64,000 bases of DNA from Spartobacteria bacterium (lineage in GTDB: Bacteria; Verrucomicrobiota; Verrucomicrobiia; Chthoniobacterales; UBA10450): positions 116,774 to 180,773 of the forward strand of contig PLCN01000018.1 in the NCBI GenBank assembly GCA_003134785.1. The letters are read 5' to 3'. How positions within the stretch are numbered: position 1 is the stretch's first letter; each line of letters begins with the position of its first letter. The notes under the pieces were generated by a model. It did no database searches and was not told where the DNA came from. It saw only the letters and a program-made list of their open reading frames with translations. Shown in pieces: positions 51,613-59,452 of this stretch. The position numbers and the translations under genes are program-made.

Positions 51613-52414
51613 GAATTGTTTTTAACATGCGGAGATGCTTCGGCAACTGCTTTAGCGGAATCTGATTCGGTCCGTCCGACAGCGCGCGCGCAGGGTTCTC
51701 GTGCACTTCCATAAAGATGCCATCGCAGCCAGCCGCCATCGCCGCGCGTGCCAGCACCGGCGCGAGCGCAGCGTCGCCCGAGGTGGAATCCCCCGCTCCG
51801 CCAGGCCGCTGCACCGAATGCGTGGCGTCGAAGATCACGCGGTAGCCTGCTTCACGCATCCAGTAGAGCGAGCGGAAATCGGCGACGAGATTGTTGTAGC
51901 CAAAGCTGGTGCCGCGCTCCGTGAAGAGAAATTTTTCGTTCCCGAAACTGGCGAGCTTTTCCGCGATGTTTTTCACATCCCAAGGCGCGAGGAATTGGCC
52001 TTTCTTGACGTTGACGACACGGCCGGTTTCAGCGGCCGCCCGGAGTAAATCGGTTTGCCGGCAGAGGAAGGCGGGAATCTGAAGAACGTCGATGGATTGG
52101 CCTGCGATCTCCGCTTCCGCGGGCGAGTGGACATCCGTCGTGACCGGAATTTTCAGTTCGGTACTGATGGCCGAGAGAATTTCGCAACCTTCCCGGACGC
52201 CGATTCCTCGATAAGAACGAATCGAAGTTCGATTCGCCTTGTCGTATGACGCTTTGAAAATAAATGGCACTGATTCGGCCGCGCAGATGTCCGCGATGCG
52301 CCGTGCCATGCGCCAGACGAATTTCTCCGATTCAATCACGCACGGCCCTAGGATAAACGCCGGATGCTTCCCGCCAATGGTGACGGAACGAATTTTGAGT
52401 GGCTTCGGTTTCAC
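51596..52414 (-). CDS. kdsA: 3-deoxy-8-phosphooctulonate synthase
   Basis: The protein of about 272 residues matches KdsA: GKHPAFILGPCVIESEKFVW, FIFKASYDKANRTSIRSYRG, PVTTDVHSPAEAEIAGQSID, VLQIPAFLCRQTDLLRAAAE, and FDATHSVQRPGGAGDSTSGD. It condenses arabinose 5-phosphate and PEP to KDO 8-phosphate for lipid A-core. The start is unsure: the GTG at 52414 gives a normal N-terminus, while TTG codons at 52429 and 52450 would lengthen it. It leads the lptC-lptA-lptB-hpf row. Confidence 0.93.
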   Translation of the reverse strand: MKPKPLKIRSVTIGGKHPAFILGPCVIESEKFVWRMARRIADICAAESVPFIFKASYDKANRTSIRSYRGIGVREGCEILSAISTELKIPVTTDVHSPAEAEIAGQSIDVLQIPAFLCRQTDLLRAAAETGRVVNVKKGQFLAPWDVKNIAEKLASFGNEKFLFTERGTSFGYNNLVADFRSLYWMREAGYRVIFDATHSVQRPGGAGDSTSGDAALAPVLARAAMAAGCDGIFMEVHENPARALSDGPNQIPLKQLPKHLRMLKTIHAAVS

Positions 52415-52484
52415 GGCGACGACGATCAATCGAGAAGCAGTCTCGCACAACGGACACCACGGTCACAAAGTTGGATTAGCAATT

Positions 52485-53228
52485 TCAAGGTGTCTCCTTT
52501 GTGTCCGTTGCGACCTCCGTGCGAGATTTTCTTCGGACAAGATCATAAACCGCGAAGGGTGAATAGAGCGCCAAATAAAAACAAAGCGCCAGCAGATGCA
52601 TTTGGAAAATGTAAACGGCGCGTTGATCAGAGAGATAACTCAAGAGTGAAGCCGCCTCCGGTTTGTGAAGCAGATAGCCGTAGTTCACGCCGGTAATCAG
52701 ATCGACCGCGATCGTAACCACAAAGTACAACTCCGACCACGCAAAGGTCCGCCAGATCGAGCTGAAATGCGGACGAAACCCGCGCATGATCATGACAAAC
52801 GCAATCCCGATCACGATCCCAGAATGCCCAATGAAAAAACTCAGGAACCGAATATCGGGAAACGCGTACTTCAGGTCTGGCGTGACAATTGCCTGCGCCG
52901 TTCCGCCGATGCCCCAGAAATAAGCGACTTCGAGCCAGCGTTCACGACCCGTCAACAAAGCGACGATGATTGCGATCATGGCCCAATCGCAGAGTTGAAA
53001 AGGCAGCGCTTTCTCCCATGACAATCCGGCGGTCAGCGCCAGATAAATTTCGTAGCCCAAATAATTCCCCAGCAGCAGCGCGGCTAACAACCGGCCGACG
53101 ACTCTTTCGCACCGGGGCCAGCGCGCCTTGCGCACAAACGACGCCAGCACAAATGGCAGCGCGATCGTCAGCGCGATGACCACGAGATGCGCCAGCCCGA
53201 AAGGCTGGAATGCCGGATCGACCTCCAT
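52485..53228 (-). CDS. TIGR02206-family membrane protein
   Basis: The protein of about 247 residues has six or seven membrane spans and the family motifs: FGLAHLVVIALTIALPFVL at the start, ALPFQLCDWAMIAIIVALLT, YFWGIGGTAQAIVTPDLKYA, FPDIRFLSFFIGHSGIVIGI and DLITGVNYGYLLHKPEAASL. It belongs to the YwaF/TIGR02206 group of unknown function. The ATG at 53228 is chosen; an alternative at 53264 is possible. It lies between the USP and kdsA genes. Confidence 0.85.
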   Translation of the reverse strand: MEVDPAFQPFGLAHLVVIALTIALPFVLASFVRKARWPRCERVVGRLLAALLLGNYLGYEIYLALTAGLSWEKALPFQLCDWAMIAIIVALLTGRERWLEVAYFWGIGGTAQAIVTPDLKYAFPDIRFLSFFIGHSGIVIGIAFVMIMRGFRPHFSSIWRTFAWSELYFVVTIAVDLITGVNYGYLLHKPEAASLLSYLSDQRAVYIFQMHLLALCFYLALYSPFAVYDLVRRKSRTEVATDTKETP

Positions 53229-53267
53229 CGCCGCGATAGAATCAACGAGCCCGCGGCTCGACAAGCA

Positions 53268-54089
53268 CTATCGAATCACCCAGAGATTGCACGGGATCAC
53301 GTCGGTCGCCCACTCCATATGAACGGGAAGACCGGCGGTCTTCGGATCGGCCGGCACCACCAGCATGTTTGCTTCGACCGATTGCACGAAATCCAGAACC
53401 GCATAACCGGTATTGCCGCGGATGCACCTCGCTTCGATCGGCACGTCGGTGTGCCCCGCCGAATCGATGAACTGCTCCAGCGCCACCTCTTCTTCCTCCA
53501 GTGTGCGCGGCGCCCGGTTTCCGCCCTTGGCCGATTTTTTCCGTGCCTTGGCCCGCGCTTCATCGAACGTGGTGAAGACGCGGATCACAAAAAGCTTTTC
53601 GCATCGCTCGAGCGCCGAAAGCCGCAAGGCCTTATGCAACGCCGCCAGGCCGTGCTCGGAATATTCCGCCATCAAAACGATGCGGGAGAGTTGTTTCGGT
53701 TGGTGGTCGGGCTTGGTGATGAGCATGACCGAGCACGAAGCCTCGCGCACGAGACGGCGCGCGACGTTGCCGAGAAATTGCCGGAGCGCTGCTTCTTTTT
53801 CCAGCGCGCCGGCCACGACGAGATCGATCTCATTCGCTCTCGCGGCTTCGAGAATCGCAACGGCCGGATCACCCTCCTGGTAATGAATCGGAGAATCGGC
53901 GGGCAGCTCCAGCTCGCGCAACGCACCCGTGAATTTCTGAATCGTCTCGTCGTCTCGTTTGCCCACGTAAATGAGATGCAACTCCTGGCAAAGGCGATCG
54001 CGAATGCGTTTCGCTTCCGCTATCACCTGCACGAATCGCGGCGAAAACGTGCTGGCGACCGCGACGGTCCGGTAAGGAGGATCGATCAT
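53268..54089 (-). CDS. Tandem universal stress protein
   Basis: The protein of about 273 residues has two USP folds. The first is YRTVAVASTFSPRFVQVIAE to SCSVMLITK, with ANEIDLVVAGALEKEAALRQ and a partial G-x2-G-x9 element (NVARRLVREASCSVML). The second starts SRIVLMAEYSEHGLAALHKA and ends NMLVVPADPKTAGLPVHMEW with ATDVIPCNLWVI. Such proteins bind ATP or AMP and help survive stress. The ATG at 54089 is preceded by TAAGGAGGATCG (minus strand: CGATCCTCCTTA). A longer open frame reaches the coaD region but overlaps it antisense. Confidence 0.8.
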   Translation of the reverse strand: MIDPPYRTVAVASTFSPRFVQVIAEAKRIRDRLCQELHLIYVGKRDDETIQKFTGALRELELPADSPIHYQEGDPAVAILEAARANEIDLVVAGALEKEAALRQFLGNVARRLVREASCSVMLITKPDHQPKQLSRIVLMAEYSEHGLAALHKALRLSALERCEKLFVIRVFTTFDEARAKARKKSAKGGNRAPRTLEEEEVALEQFIDSAGHTDVPIEARCIRGNTGYAVLDFVQSVEANMLVVPADPKTAGLPVHMEWATDVIPCNLWVIR

Positions 54090-54245
54090 GTTTTCGCGCC
54101 AGCTATTGTCCCGATTTGAGGACGTTGAGCAACTCCCCTTCTTTTTCGCCGAGCGCCGGGTTCTCCCATCCGCGCCGAACTTTCGAAATTGGACGCCTGC
54201 CCGCCGTAGCTTGCGAAGGAGGGTTGGACGTTGGACGTTTCCCTC

Positions 54246-54728
54246 ATGATCCGACGCGCGATTTATCCCGGCAGCTTCGATCCAGTGACCAACGGCCATC
54301 TGGACGTGATCGATCGCGCCCGAAAACTTTTCGACGAAGTCATCGTCGCCGTCGCCCACAACGACCAAAAGCAACCGCTCTTCCCACTCGAGGAACGCCT
54401 CGCACTTCTTCAGGCCACGATCGGCAAAATCAAGAACGTCGAGATCGCTCCACTCGATGGCTTGCTGGTTGACTTCGCCGTCGCGCGCAAGGCGAGCGCG
54501 GTCATCCGCGGCCTGCGCGCGATCTCCGATTTCGAATTCGAATTCCAAATGGCGCTGATGAATCGCAAGCTTGAAGCGACGGTCGAGACGATTTTCCTCA
54601 TGCCGAAGGAGGAATACACTTATCTCAGCTCACGGATCGTGAAAGAAATCGCGCGGCTTGGCGGCGACGTGAGTGAATTCGTTCCGGCCCGGGTCGCCAA
54701 AGCGCTCCGCACCAAGCTCAAGCGATGA
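54246..54728 (+). CDS. coaD: Phosphopantetheine adenylyltransferase
   Basis: The 160-residue protein matches CoaD: RRAIYPGSFDPVTNGHLDVI with the T/HxGH motif, HNDQKQPLFPLEERLALLQA, FAVARKASAVIRGLRAISDF and FLMPKEEYTYLSSRIVKEIA. It makes dephospho-CoA, the fourth step of CoA synthesis. The ATG at 54246 is preferred over 54231 because homology begins IRRAIYPGS. It is divergent from the USP gene and upstream of the YceD-rpmF-plsX-fabH row. Confidence 0.95.
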   Translation: MIRRAIYPGSFDPVTNGHLDVIDRARKLFDEVIVAVAHNDQKQPLFPLEERLALLQATIGKIKNVEIAPLDGLLVDFAVARKASAVIRGLRAISDFEFEFQMALMNRKLEATVETIFLMPKEEYTYLSSRIVKEIARLGGDVSEFVPARVAKALRTKLKR

Positions 54729-54747
54729 ACTCCGAAGGCTTTCTCGC

Positions 54748-55200
54748 GTGAAGATCCATCTCCGACAAATTCCCGCCGACGGCCTTCATCTCGAGGGCGA
54801 AGAAGAATGTCCGATCCCCGAACTCGCGACCGACGATGTCCGCTGCACGGGCCCGCTTCGCTACTCGCTCGATGTCGGAATTTCCGAAGGCGCTTTGTGG
54901 GCCAGCGGGACGCTAGCTCAGCCGGTCGAGCTGCGCTGCGTCCGCTGTCTCGAATCGTTTCCTTTCGACATCGAGGCCAAAGCATTCTCGCTTCATCTCG
55001 ATTTGACCGGCCCGGAGCTGATCGATCTCACGCCGTATCTGCGCGAAGATATCTTGCTAAATTTGCCCGCTCATCCGCATTGCGATCGCGAAGGCGGCCG
55101 GAAGTGTCCCGCGGAACCGCGATCGGAACCTGATGCGTCACCCACCGAGGACGGCAAACGCCAGCCCGATTGGAGCGCGCTGGATAAGCTGAAGCTGTAG
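54748..55200 (+). CDS. YceD/DUF177 protein
   Basis: This 150-residue protein starts with a GTG (VKIHLRQIPADGLHLEG) and shows the DUF177 core: ASGTLAQPVELRCVRCLESF with the CxxC pair, and LTPYLREDILLNLPAHPHCD. The family protein sits upstream of rpmF in most bacteria and acts in 23S rRNA maturation or ribosome-linked processes. Cys pairs (CVRC, HCD, KCP) may bind zinc. The tail is Asp/Pro-rich. It follows coaD by 19 bases and precedes rpmF. Confidence 0.88.
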   Translation: MKIHLRQIPADGLHLEGEEECPIPELATDDVRCTGPLRYSLDVGISEGALWASGTLAQPVELRCVRCLESFPFDIEAKAFSLHLDLTGPELIDLTPYLREDILLNLPAHPHCDREGGRKCPAEPRSEPDASPTEDGKRQPDWSALDKLKL

Positions 55201-55213
55201 CGGACAACTCGTG

Positions 55214-55284
55214 CTCCTGATCTTGATCTTGCTCCTGATCTTGCGGGAAGGATTTAAGATTAGGATCAGGAGTAAGAGCAGGAG
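55214..55284. repeat. CTCCTGATCTTG direct/inverted repeats before rpmF
   Basis: CTCCTGATCTTGATCTTG and CTCCTGATCTTGC on the left are mirrored by GATTAGGATCAGGAG and AGAGCAGGAG on the right, giving a long imperfect hairpin between the YceD gene and rpmF. A related stretch lies at about 32891. It may be a dispersed element and may affect rpmF expression. Confidence 0.6.
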
Positions 55285-55328
55285 TTCAGGTTGTCTTTTC
55301 CCAAATCCCTGCTTTCCTGTTTGCCCTT

Positions 55329-55508
55329 ATGGGAGTCCCCAAACGCAAAACTTCGAAGATGCGGCTGCGCACCCGCAAGGCGTCGCATCGCTGGCGCGCG
55401 CCTCAGTTGAATAAATGCACCCAGTGCGGAAGCACCGTCGCGTCCCATACGGCTTGTCCCTCCTGCGGATATTACAAAGGCCGGCAGGTGCTGACGATCG
55501 GCGGCTGA
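55329..55508 (+). CDS. rpmF: 50S ribosomal protein L32
   Basis: The 59-residue protein MGVPKRKTSKMRLRTRKASH, then APQLNKCTQCGSTVASHTAC, ending in CGYYKGRQVLTIGG is bL32 with four Cys in CxxC pairs that form a zinc ribbon. It is short and lies in the standard YceD-rpmF-plsX-fabH order. The ATG at 55329 is the only start that gives the MGVPKRKTS family opening. No good ribosome site is visible just upstream (CCTGTTTGCCCTT). Confidence 0.95.
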   Translation: MGVPKRKTSKMRLRTRKASHRWRAPQLNKCTQCGSTVASHTACPSCGYYKGRQVLTIGG

Positions 55509-55598
55509 TAATCGTGATCGCGCCTCGCAGTGCCGGCAGCATCCCGCCATTTCATTAACACCTTGCTTCAGCCAGGTGCTTTTGCGATCGACCACGGC

Positions 55599-55619
55599 GA
55601 AACCGTTTCAAACGGTTTC
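55599..55619. terminator. Perfect 21-base palindrome after rpmF
   Basis: GAAACCGTTT, C, AAACGGTTTC make a ten-base stem about 90 bases past the rpmF stop. A second, smaller palindrome (CGGCTAAAGCCG) follows near 55640. It may end the coaD-rpmF transcript or be an operator; no T run follows. Confidence 0.45.
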
Positions 55620-55732
55620 ATCATTAGAGCTGCTCTCCACCCGGCTAAAGCCGTGTGTTAATGAAAGAAGACATCAGCTCCCATTTTTTTGATTTTGCAT
55701 TCACGCGCTGAACTCCGCAAAATCCCGCTCCG

Positions 55733-56764
55733 ATGAAAATCGCACTGGATGCCATGGGGGGCGATTTCGGTCCGCCGAATATCGTGGGCGGTGCGGTCAT
55801 GGCACTGAAAGAGTATCCGTACATCGCCAGGCTTTTTTTGGTCGGTGATACGCCGCGGATCGAGGCGGAACTCAAGCAGCACGGCTGCAACGACGGCCGG
55901 ATCGAAATCGTCCACGCCACGCAGGTGGTCGAGATGAGCGACGGCGCGGTCGACGCGGTCCGAAGAAAAAAAGATTCATCGGTCAGCCGCGCGGTTGATC
56001 TGGTAAAAAAAGGTGACGCGGCGGCAATCGTGAGTGCCGGACATACCGGCGCGGCCGTGGCGGCCACCACAATAAAGCTGCGCACGCTGCCAGGCGTGGA
56101 CCGTCCAGGAATCGCGGCGGTTATTCCATCGGAGACCAACATCTTTGTTTTGATCGACGCTGGCGCCAATAGCGACCCGCGCCCGGACCACATGGTGCAG
56201 TACGCCATCATGGGCTCGGTCTATTCCCGGCATGTGCTCGGTTATGAAAAGCCCGCGGTCGGGTTGATGTCGATCGGGGACGAAGACATGAAGGGAAGCG
56301 ACCTGACCAAGGAAGTTTTCAAAATGCTCAAGCAAAGCGGGCTGAACTTTCGCGGCAATATTGAAGGTCACGATCTTTTCGCCGACCCGGTCGAGGTCGT
56401 CGTCTGCGACGGATTTGTCGGCAACGTGATTTTGAAAACGTGCGAATCGATCGGGGACGCAATTTTCAAATGGCTCAAGCACGAGCTGATGAAATCGAAG
56501 ACCCGAATGGCCGGCGCCTGGCTGGCGCGGAACGCTTTTCTCACCATCAAGAAAAAAGTGAACTACGAGGAATACGGCGGGATGCCGCTCCTGGGCGTGA
56601 ACGGCATCTGCATCATCGCGCACGGAGCGAGCACGCCGCTGGCGATCAAGAACGCGCTCCGCGTCGCCGCCGAATCGATTGAACAGCAGGTCAACCCGCA
56701 TATCGTCGAGGAAGTTCGCCGCCATCATGAAACGACAACCCCGCTCGAGTCCGCGGTCAGGTAA
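55733..56764 (+). CDS. plsX: Phosphate acyltransferase PlsX
   Basis: The 343-residue protein starts MKIALDAMGGDFGPPNIVGG and has ALKEYPYIARLFLVGDTPRI, VRRKKDSSVSRAVDLVKKGD, AAIVSAGHTGAAVAATTIKL and VCDGFVGNVILKTCESIGDA, all typical of PlsX. It makes acyl-phosphate from acyl-ACP for phospholipid synthesis. Its end overlaps the start of fabH by 38 bases, so the two are coupled. Confidence 0.95.
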   Translation: MKIALDAMGGDFGPPNIVGGAVMALKEYPYIARLFLVGDTPRIEAELKQHGCNDGRIEIVHATQVVEMSDGAVDAVRRKKDSSVSRAVDLVKKGDAAAIVSAGHTGAAVAATTIKLRTLPGVDRPGIAAVIPSETNIFVLIDAGANSDPRPDHMVQYAIMGSVYSRHVLGYEKPAVGLMSIGDEDMKGSDLTKEVFKMLKQSGLNFRGNIEGHDLFADPVEVVVCDGFVGNVILKTCESIGDAIFKWLKHELMKSKTRMAGAWLARNAFLTIKKKVNYEEYGGMPLLGVNGICIIAHGASTPLAIKNALRVAAESIEQQVNPHIVEEVRRHHETTTPLESAVR

Positions 56765-57749
56765 GACGCGGCGCACCGTCTCGATTATCGGCACCGGGAG
56801 TTACGTGCCGGAAAAAATCCTGACCAACGCCGACCTCATGCGGATGGTCGACACGAGCGACGAATGGATCACGACTCGCACCGGCATTAAAGAGCGACGC
56901 ATCGCCGCCAAAGACGAGCACACCAGCGACATGGCCACGAAGGCGGCGCTGGCCGCGATGGAGCAGGCTGGAGTGTCGGCGAAAGAGATCGACCTCATTC
57001 TTCTCGCCACCGCCACACCCGACATGATGTTCCCCTCGACGGCCTGTCTGGTGCAGACGAAACTCGGTGCGACCAAAGCCGCTTGCCTCGACATCTCGGC
57101 CGCCTGCGCCGGTTTTCTTTTTGCGATCGAGATCGCGCAGCAGTTCATCACTTCACACACTTACGAAACCGTGCTCGTCATCGGCGCCGAAAAACTCAGC
57201 TCCATCACGAATTGGAACGATCGCAACACGTGCGTCCTTTTCGGCGACGGTGCGGGCGCGGCGGTTCTGCGGCATCGCGGCAGCGCGCACGGAGTGATCG
57301 CTACGCACGTAGGCAGCGACGGCACTTATGCCGATATCCTCTTCATGCCGGGGGGCGGCTGCCGCACGCCCATCACATTGGAAAATGCGGACAAGAATCT
57401 TCAAACCATTCACATGTCCGGCAAGGACGTCTACAAGCAGGCCGTTATCGCCATGTTGGCCGCGTCTAAGACGGTGCTGGGCCAGGCCGGGCTCACGATC
57501 GACGACATCGCTTGCGTCATTCCACATCAGGCCAACCTCCGCATCATCGAAGCGATCGCCGATCGGCTGAAGATCCCGCTCGATCGTTTCTATGTGAATC
57601 TCGATCGCTACGGCAACACCTCGGCCGCCGCGGTGGCCATCGCGCTCGATGAAGCGAATCGCACCGGCCGGATCAAGTCCGGCGATTACATCCTCATGGT
57701 CGTCTTCGGCGGCGGGCTGACGTGGGCAAGCACGGTGATCGAATGGTGA
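56727..57749 (+). CDS. fabH: 3-oxoacyl-ACP synthase III
   Basis: The protein of about 340 residues has the FabH pattern: VSIIGTGSYVPEKILTNADL, DISAACAGFLFAIEIAQQFI with the catalytic Cys, ACVIPHQANLRIIEAIADRL with His, and DRYGNTSAAAVAIALDEANR with Asn. It starts fatty-acid chains from acetyl-CoA and malonyl-ACP. The ATG at 56727 is chosen; it lies inside plsX. The N-terminal 16 residues are basic and unlike the usual FabH start, so a GTG at the VSIIG codon is an alternative. Confidence 0.95.
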   Translation: MKRQPRSSPRSGKTRRTVSIIGTGSYVPEKILTNADLMRMVDTSDEWITTRTGIKERRIAAKDEHTSDMATKAALAAMEQAGVSAKEIDLILLATATPDMMFPSTACLVQTKLGATKAACLDISAACAGFLFAIEIAQQFITSHTYETVLVIGAEKLSSITNWNDRNTCVLFGDGAGAAVLRHRGSAHGVIATHVGSDGTYADILFMPGGGCRTPITLENADKNLQTIHMSGKDVYKQAVIAMLAASKTVLGQAGLTIDDIACVIPHQANLRIIEAIADRLKIPLDRFYVNLDRYGNTSAAAVAIALDEANRTGRIKSGDYILMVVFGGGLTWASTVIEW

Positions 57750-57833
57750 CGCGATTTCGGAAACCGAATTGCGGAAACCGGAAAGCATAAGAATCTTTCC
57801 TTTCCGAAAGTCCGGCACCCGCAGTCCGAAATC

Positions 57834-58700
57834 ATGTTGATCGACACTCACGCTCATCTCGACTATCCGGATTTCGCGCCTGATTTCGATGATGTCCTAC
57901 GACGCGCTGCGGACGCCGGCGTCACGCGGATTATCACGATCGGCACTTCCGTTGAAAGCAGCCGGCGCGCGGTCGATCTGGCGGAGAAGTATCCGAACGT
58001 CTTTGCCGCGATCGGCGTTCATCCGACTTACGTCGAGGAATCCGGCGAGGACGTGATCACACCTTTGCGCGAACTGGCCCAGAGCTCACGCGTCGTCGCG
58101 ATCGGCGAAACTGGTCTCGACTACCACTCGCTTCCGAGCGTGGAGTTGGCCAAGGACGGCAAGACGACGCAGGTTTTTGTCAAAGCGCTGCAGACTTCGA
58201 CCGAGGAACAATTGGAAGCGGAGATCCATGACGGCGCTTACAAATCGAAACAGGCCAGTTTGTTCGAGCAGCAGCTCGATCTTGCCACAGAGCTCGGACT
58301 GAACGTCGTCATTCATCAGCGCGATGCGTGGGATGACACGCTTCAAATCATTCGACCGTATTCGGGAAGGCTGCGCGGCGTTTTCCATTGCTTCGGCGGA
58401 ACGAGAGAACAGGCGGACGACGTGCTGGCGCTGGGTCACCTGGTTTCGTTTACCGGGATCGTCACGTTCAAGAATGGCGCGCCCGTGCGGGAAATCGCGG
58501 CCCAGTTGTCGTTAGGCGATTTTATGGTTGAAACCGATTGTCCATATCTGGCGCCGGTCCCCTTCCGCGGAAAGCGCTGCGAACCCGCGCACACGCGGCT
58601 GGTAGCGGAGTCGATCGCGACCGCGCGCGGGATCAGCGTCGAAGAGCTGGCGCGCGCGACGACGCACACCGCCGAAAGTTTTTTTCGTTTCGTCCGATGA
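57834..58700 (+). CDS. tatD: TatD-family metal-dependent hydrolase
   Basis: The 288-residue protein shows MLIDTHAHLDYPDFAPDFDD with the HxH metal site, VFAAIGVHPTYVEES, VVAIGETGLDYHSLPSVELA with the Glu, LNVVIHQRDAWDDTLQIIRP, VFHCFGGTREQADDVLALGH and MVETDCPYLAPVPFRGKRCE. It is likely a 3'-5' DNase/RNase or D-Tyr-tRNA deacylase-like enzyme of the TatD/YcfH group. An insertion of about 25 residues (LAKDGKTTQVFVKALQTSTE) lies after GLDYHSLP, longer than in E. coli. Its stop overlaps the next gene in ATGA. Confidence 0.93.
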   Translation: MLIDTHAHLDYPDFAPDFDDVLRRAADAGVTRIITIGTSVESSRRAVDLAEKYPNVFAAIGVHPTYVEESGEDVITPLRELAQSSRVVAIGETGLDYHSLPSVELAKDGKTTQVFVKALQTSTEEQLEAEIHDGAYKSKQASLFEQQLDLATELGLNVVIHQRDAWDDTLQIIRPYSGRLRGVFHCFGGTREQADDVLALGHLVSFTGIVTFKNGAPVREIAAQLSLGDFMVETDCPYLAPVPFRGKRCEPAHTRLVAESIATARGISVEELARATTHTAESFFRFVR

Positions 58701-59368
58701 AGCTATTTTCCTCAAAGCAGCGTCATCCCGGACCGAGCGAGGTGGGCGTGTTCATCGGTGCCGCACTTTCTTCTCACGCCATAACTCGCTGCGCGTTTCT
58801 CGTTTTCGCCGTTACAGCCTTCTTAACTTCGTGCGTCACGCCCGACACACGGCATCACGTCATCGTCAGCGTGCCGCAACAACGAATGGCGCTCCTCGAC
58901 AATGGCGTCCTGCTCGCCACCTACCCGGTTTCGACTTCGAAGTTCGCGATCGGTGACTCGCCGGGAAGCCGCGGCACGCCGCTGGGCGAGCTCGAAATCG
59001 CAGAGAAAATTGGAGGCTCCGCGCCAAGTGGAGCGGTCCTCAAGGATCGAAGACTAACCGGCGAAATCCTGTAGCCGGATGTGCCCGGTCGCGATCCGAT
59101 CGTGACGCGGATTCTTTGGCTGCGCGGACGCGAGGCCCGGAACGCCAACGCACATAGCCGCTACATCTATATTCACGGAACGCCGGAGGAGCGAAACATC
59201 GGCAGACCGGCTAGCTACGGGTGCGTCCGCATGAAGTCGCGCGATGTCATCCAGCTTTACGGCATCGTCGGCTGGGGCGCCAAGGTCACGATCGTGAATG
59301 AACCCCTCGAGGCGGTTGTGCCAACGGTCGCGCCGTCCACCGCCGTCGCTGACGCGATCAGGCAGTAA
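58697..59368 (+). pseudogene. L,D-transpeptidase (YkuD) interrupted by an in-frame TAG
   Basis: One frame from ATG 58697 to TAA 59368 encodes a lipoprotein-like leader (FAVTAFLTSCVTPDTRHH), the YkuD N-half (VPQQRMALLDNGVLLATYPV, GSRGTPLGELEIAEKIGGSA) and the catalytic half with YIYIHGTPEERNIGRPASYG and CVRMKSRDV (His, Cys). A single TAG at 59072-59074 splits it, after TGEIL and before PDVPGRDPIVTRILWLRG, where homologs read through. A CAG-to-TAG change would explain it. No restart before the catalytic part looks normal, so the gene is probably broken, unless it is a sequencing error or stop readthrough. It would cross-link peptidoglycan. It overlaps tatD by four bases. Confidence 0.85.
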
Positions 59369-59445
59369 CTGTAGCGGCGGTCTATGACCGCCGAGCGATT
59401 TCGATAGAGCGCGCCTTCTTCGGCGGTGACAGACCGCCGCTACAG
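59369..59445. repeat. CTGTAGCGGCGGTC inverted-repeat element
   Basis: CTGTAGCGGCGGTCTATGAC at the left is mirrored by GTGACAGACCGCCGCTACAG at the right, with an inner GGTCTATGACC hairpin. It fills the gap between the convergent L,D-transpeptidase remnant and gmd genes. Same family as 39839-39893 and 42526-42544. Confidence 0.8.
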
Positions 59446-59452
59446 GAAGAGA

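Noticed and set aside
53268..54548. Long form of the universal stress protein (426 codons)
   Set aside because: The N-terminal 150 codons lie antisense to coaD and have no USP homology; the ATG at 54089 has a good ribosome site.
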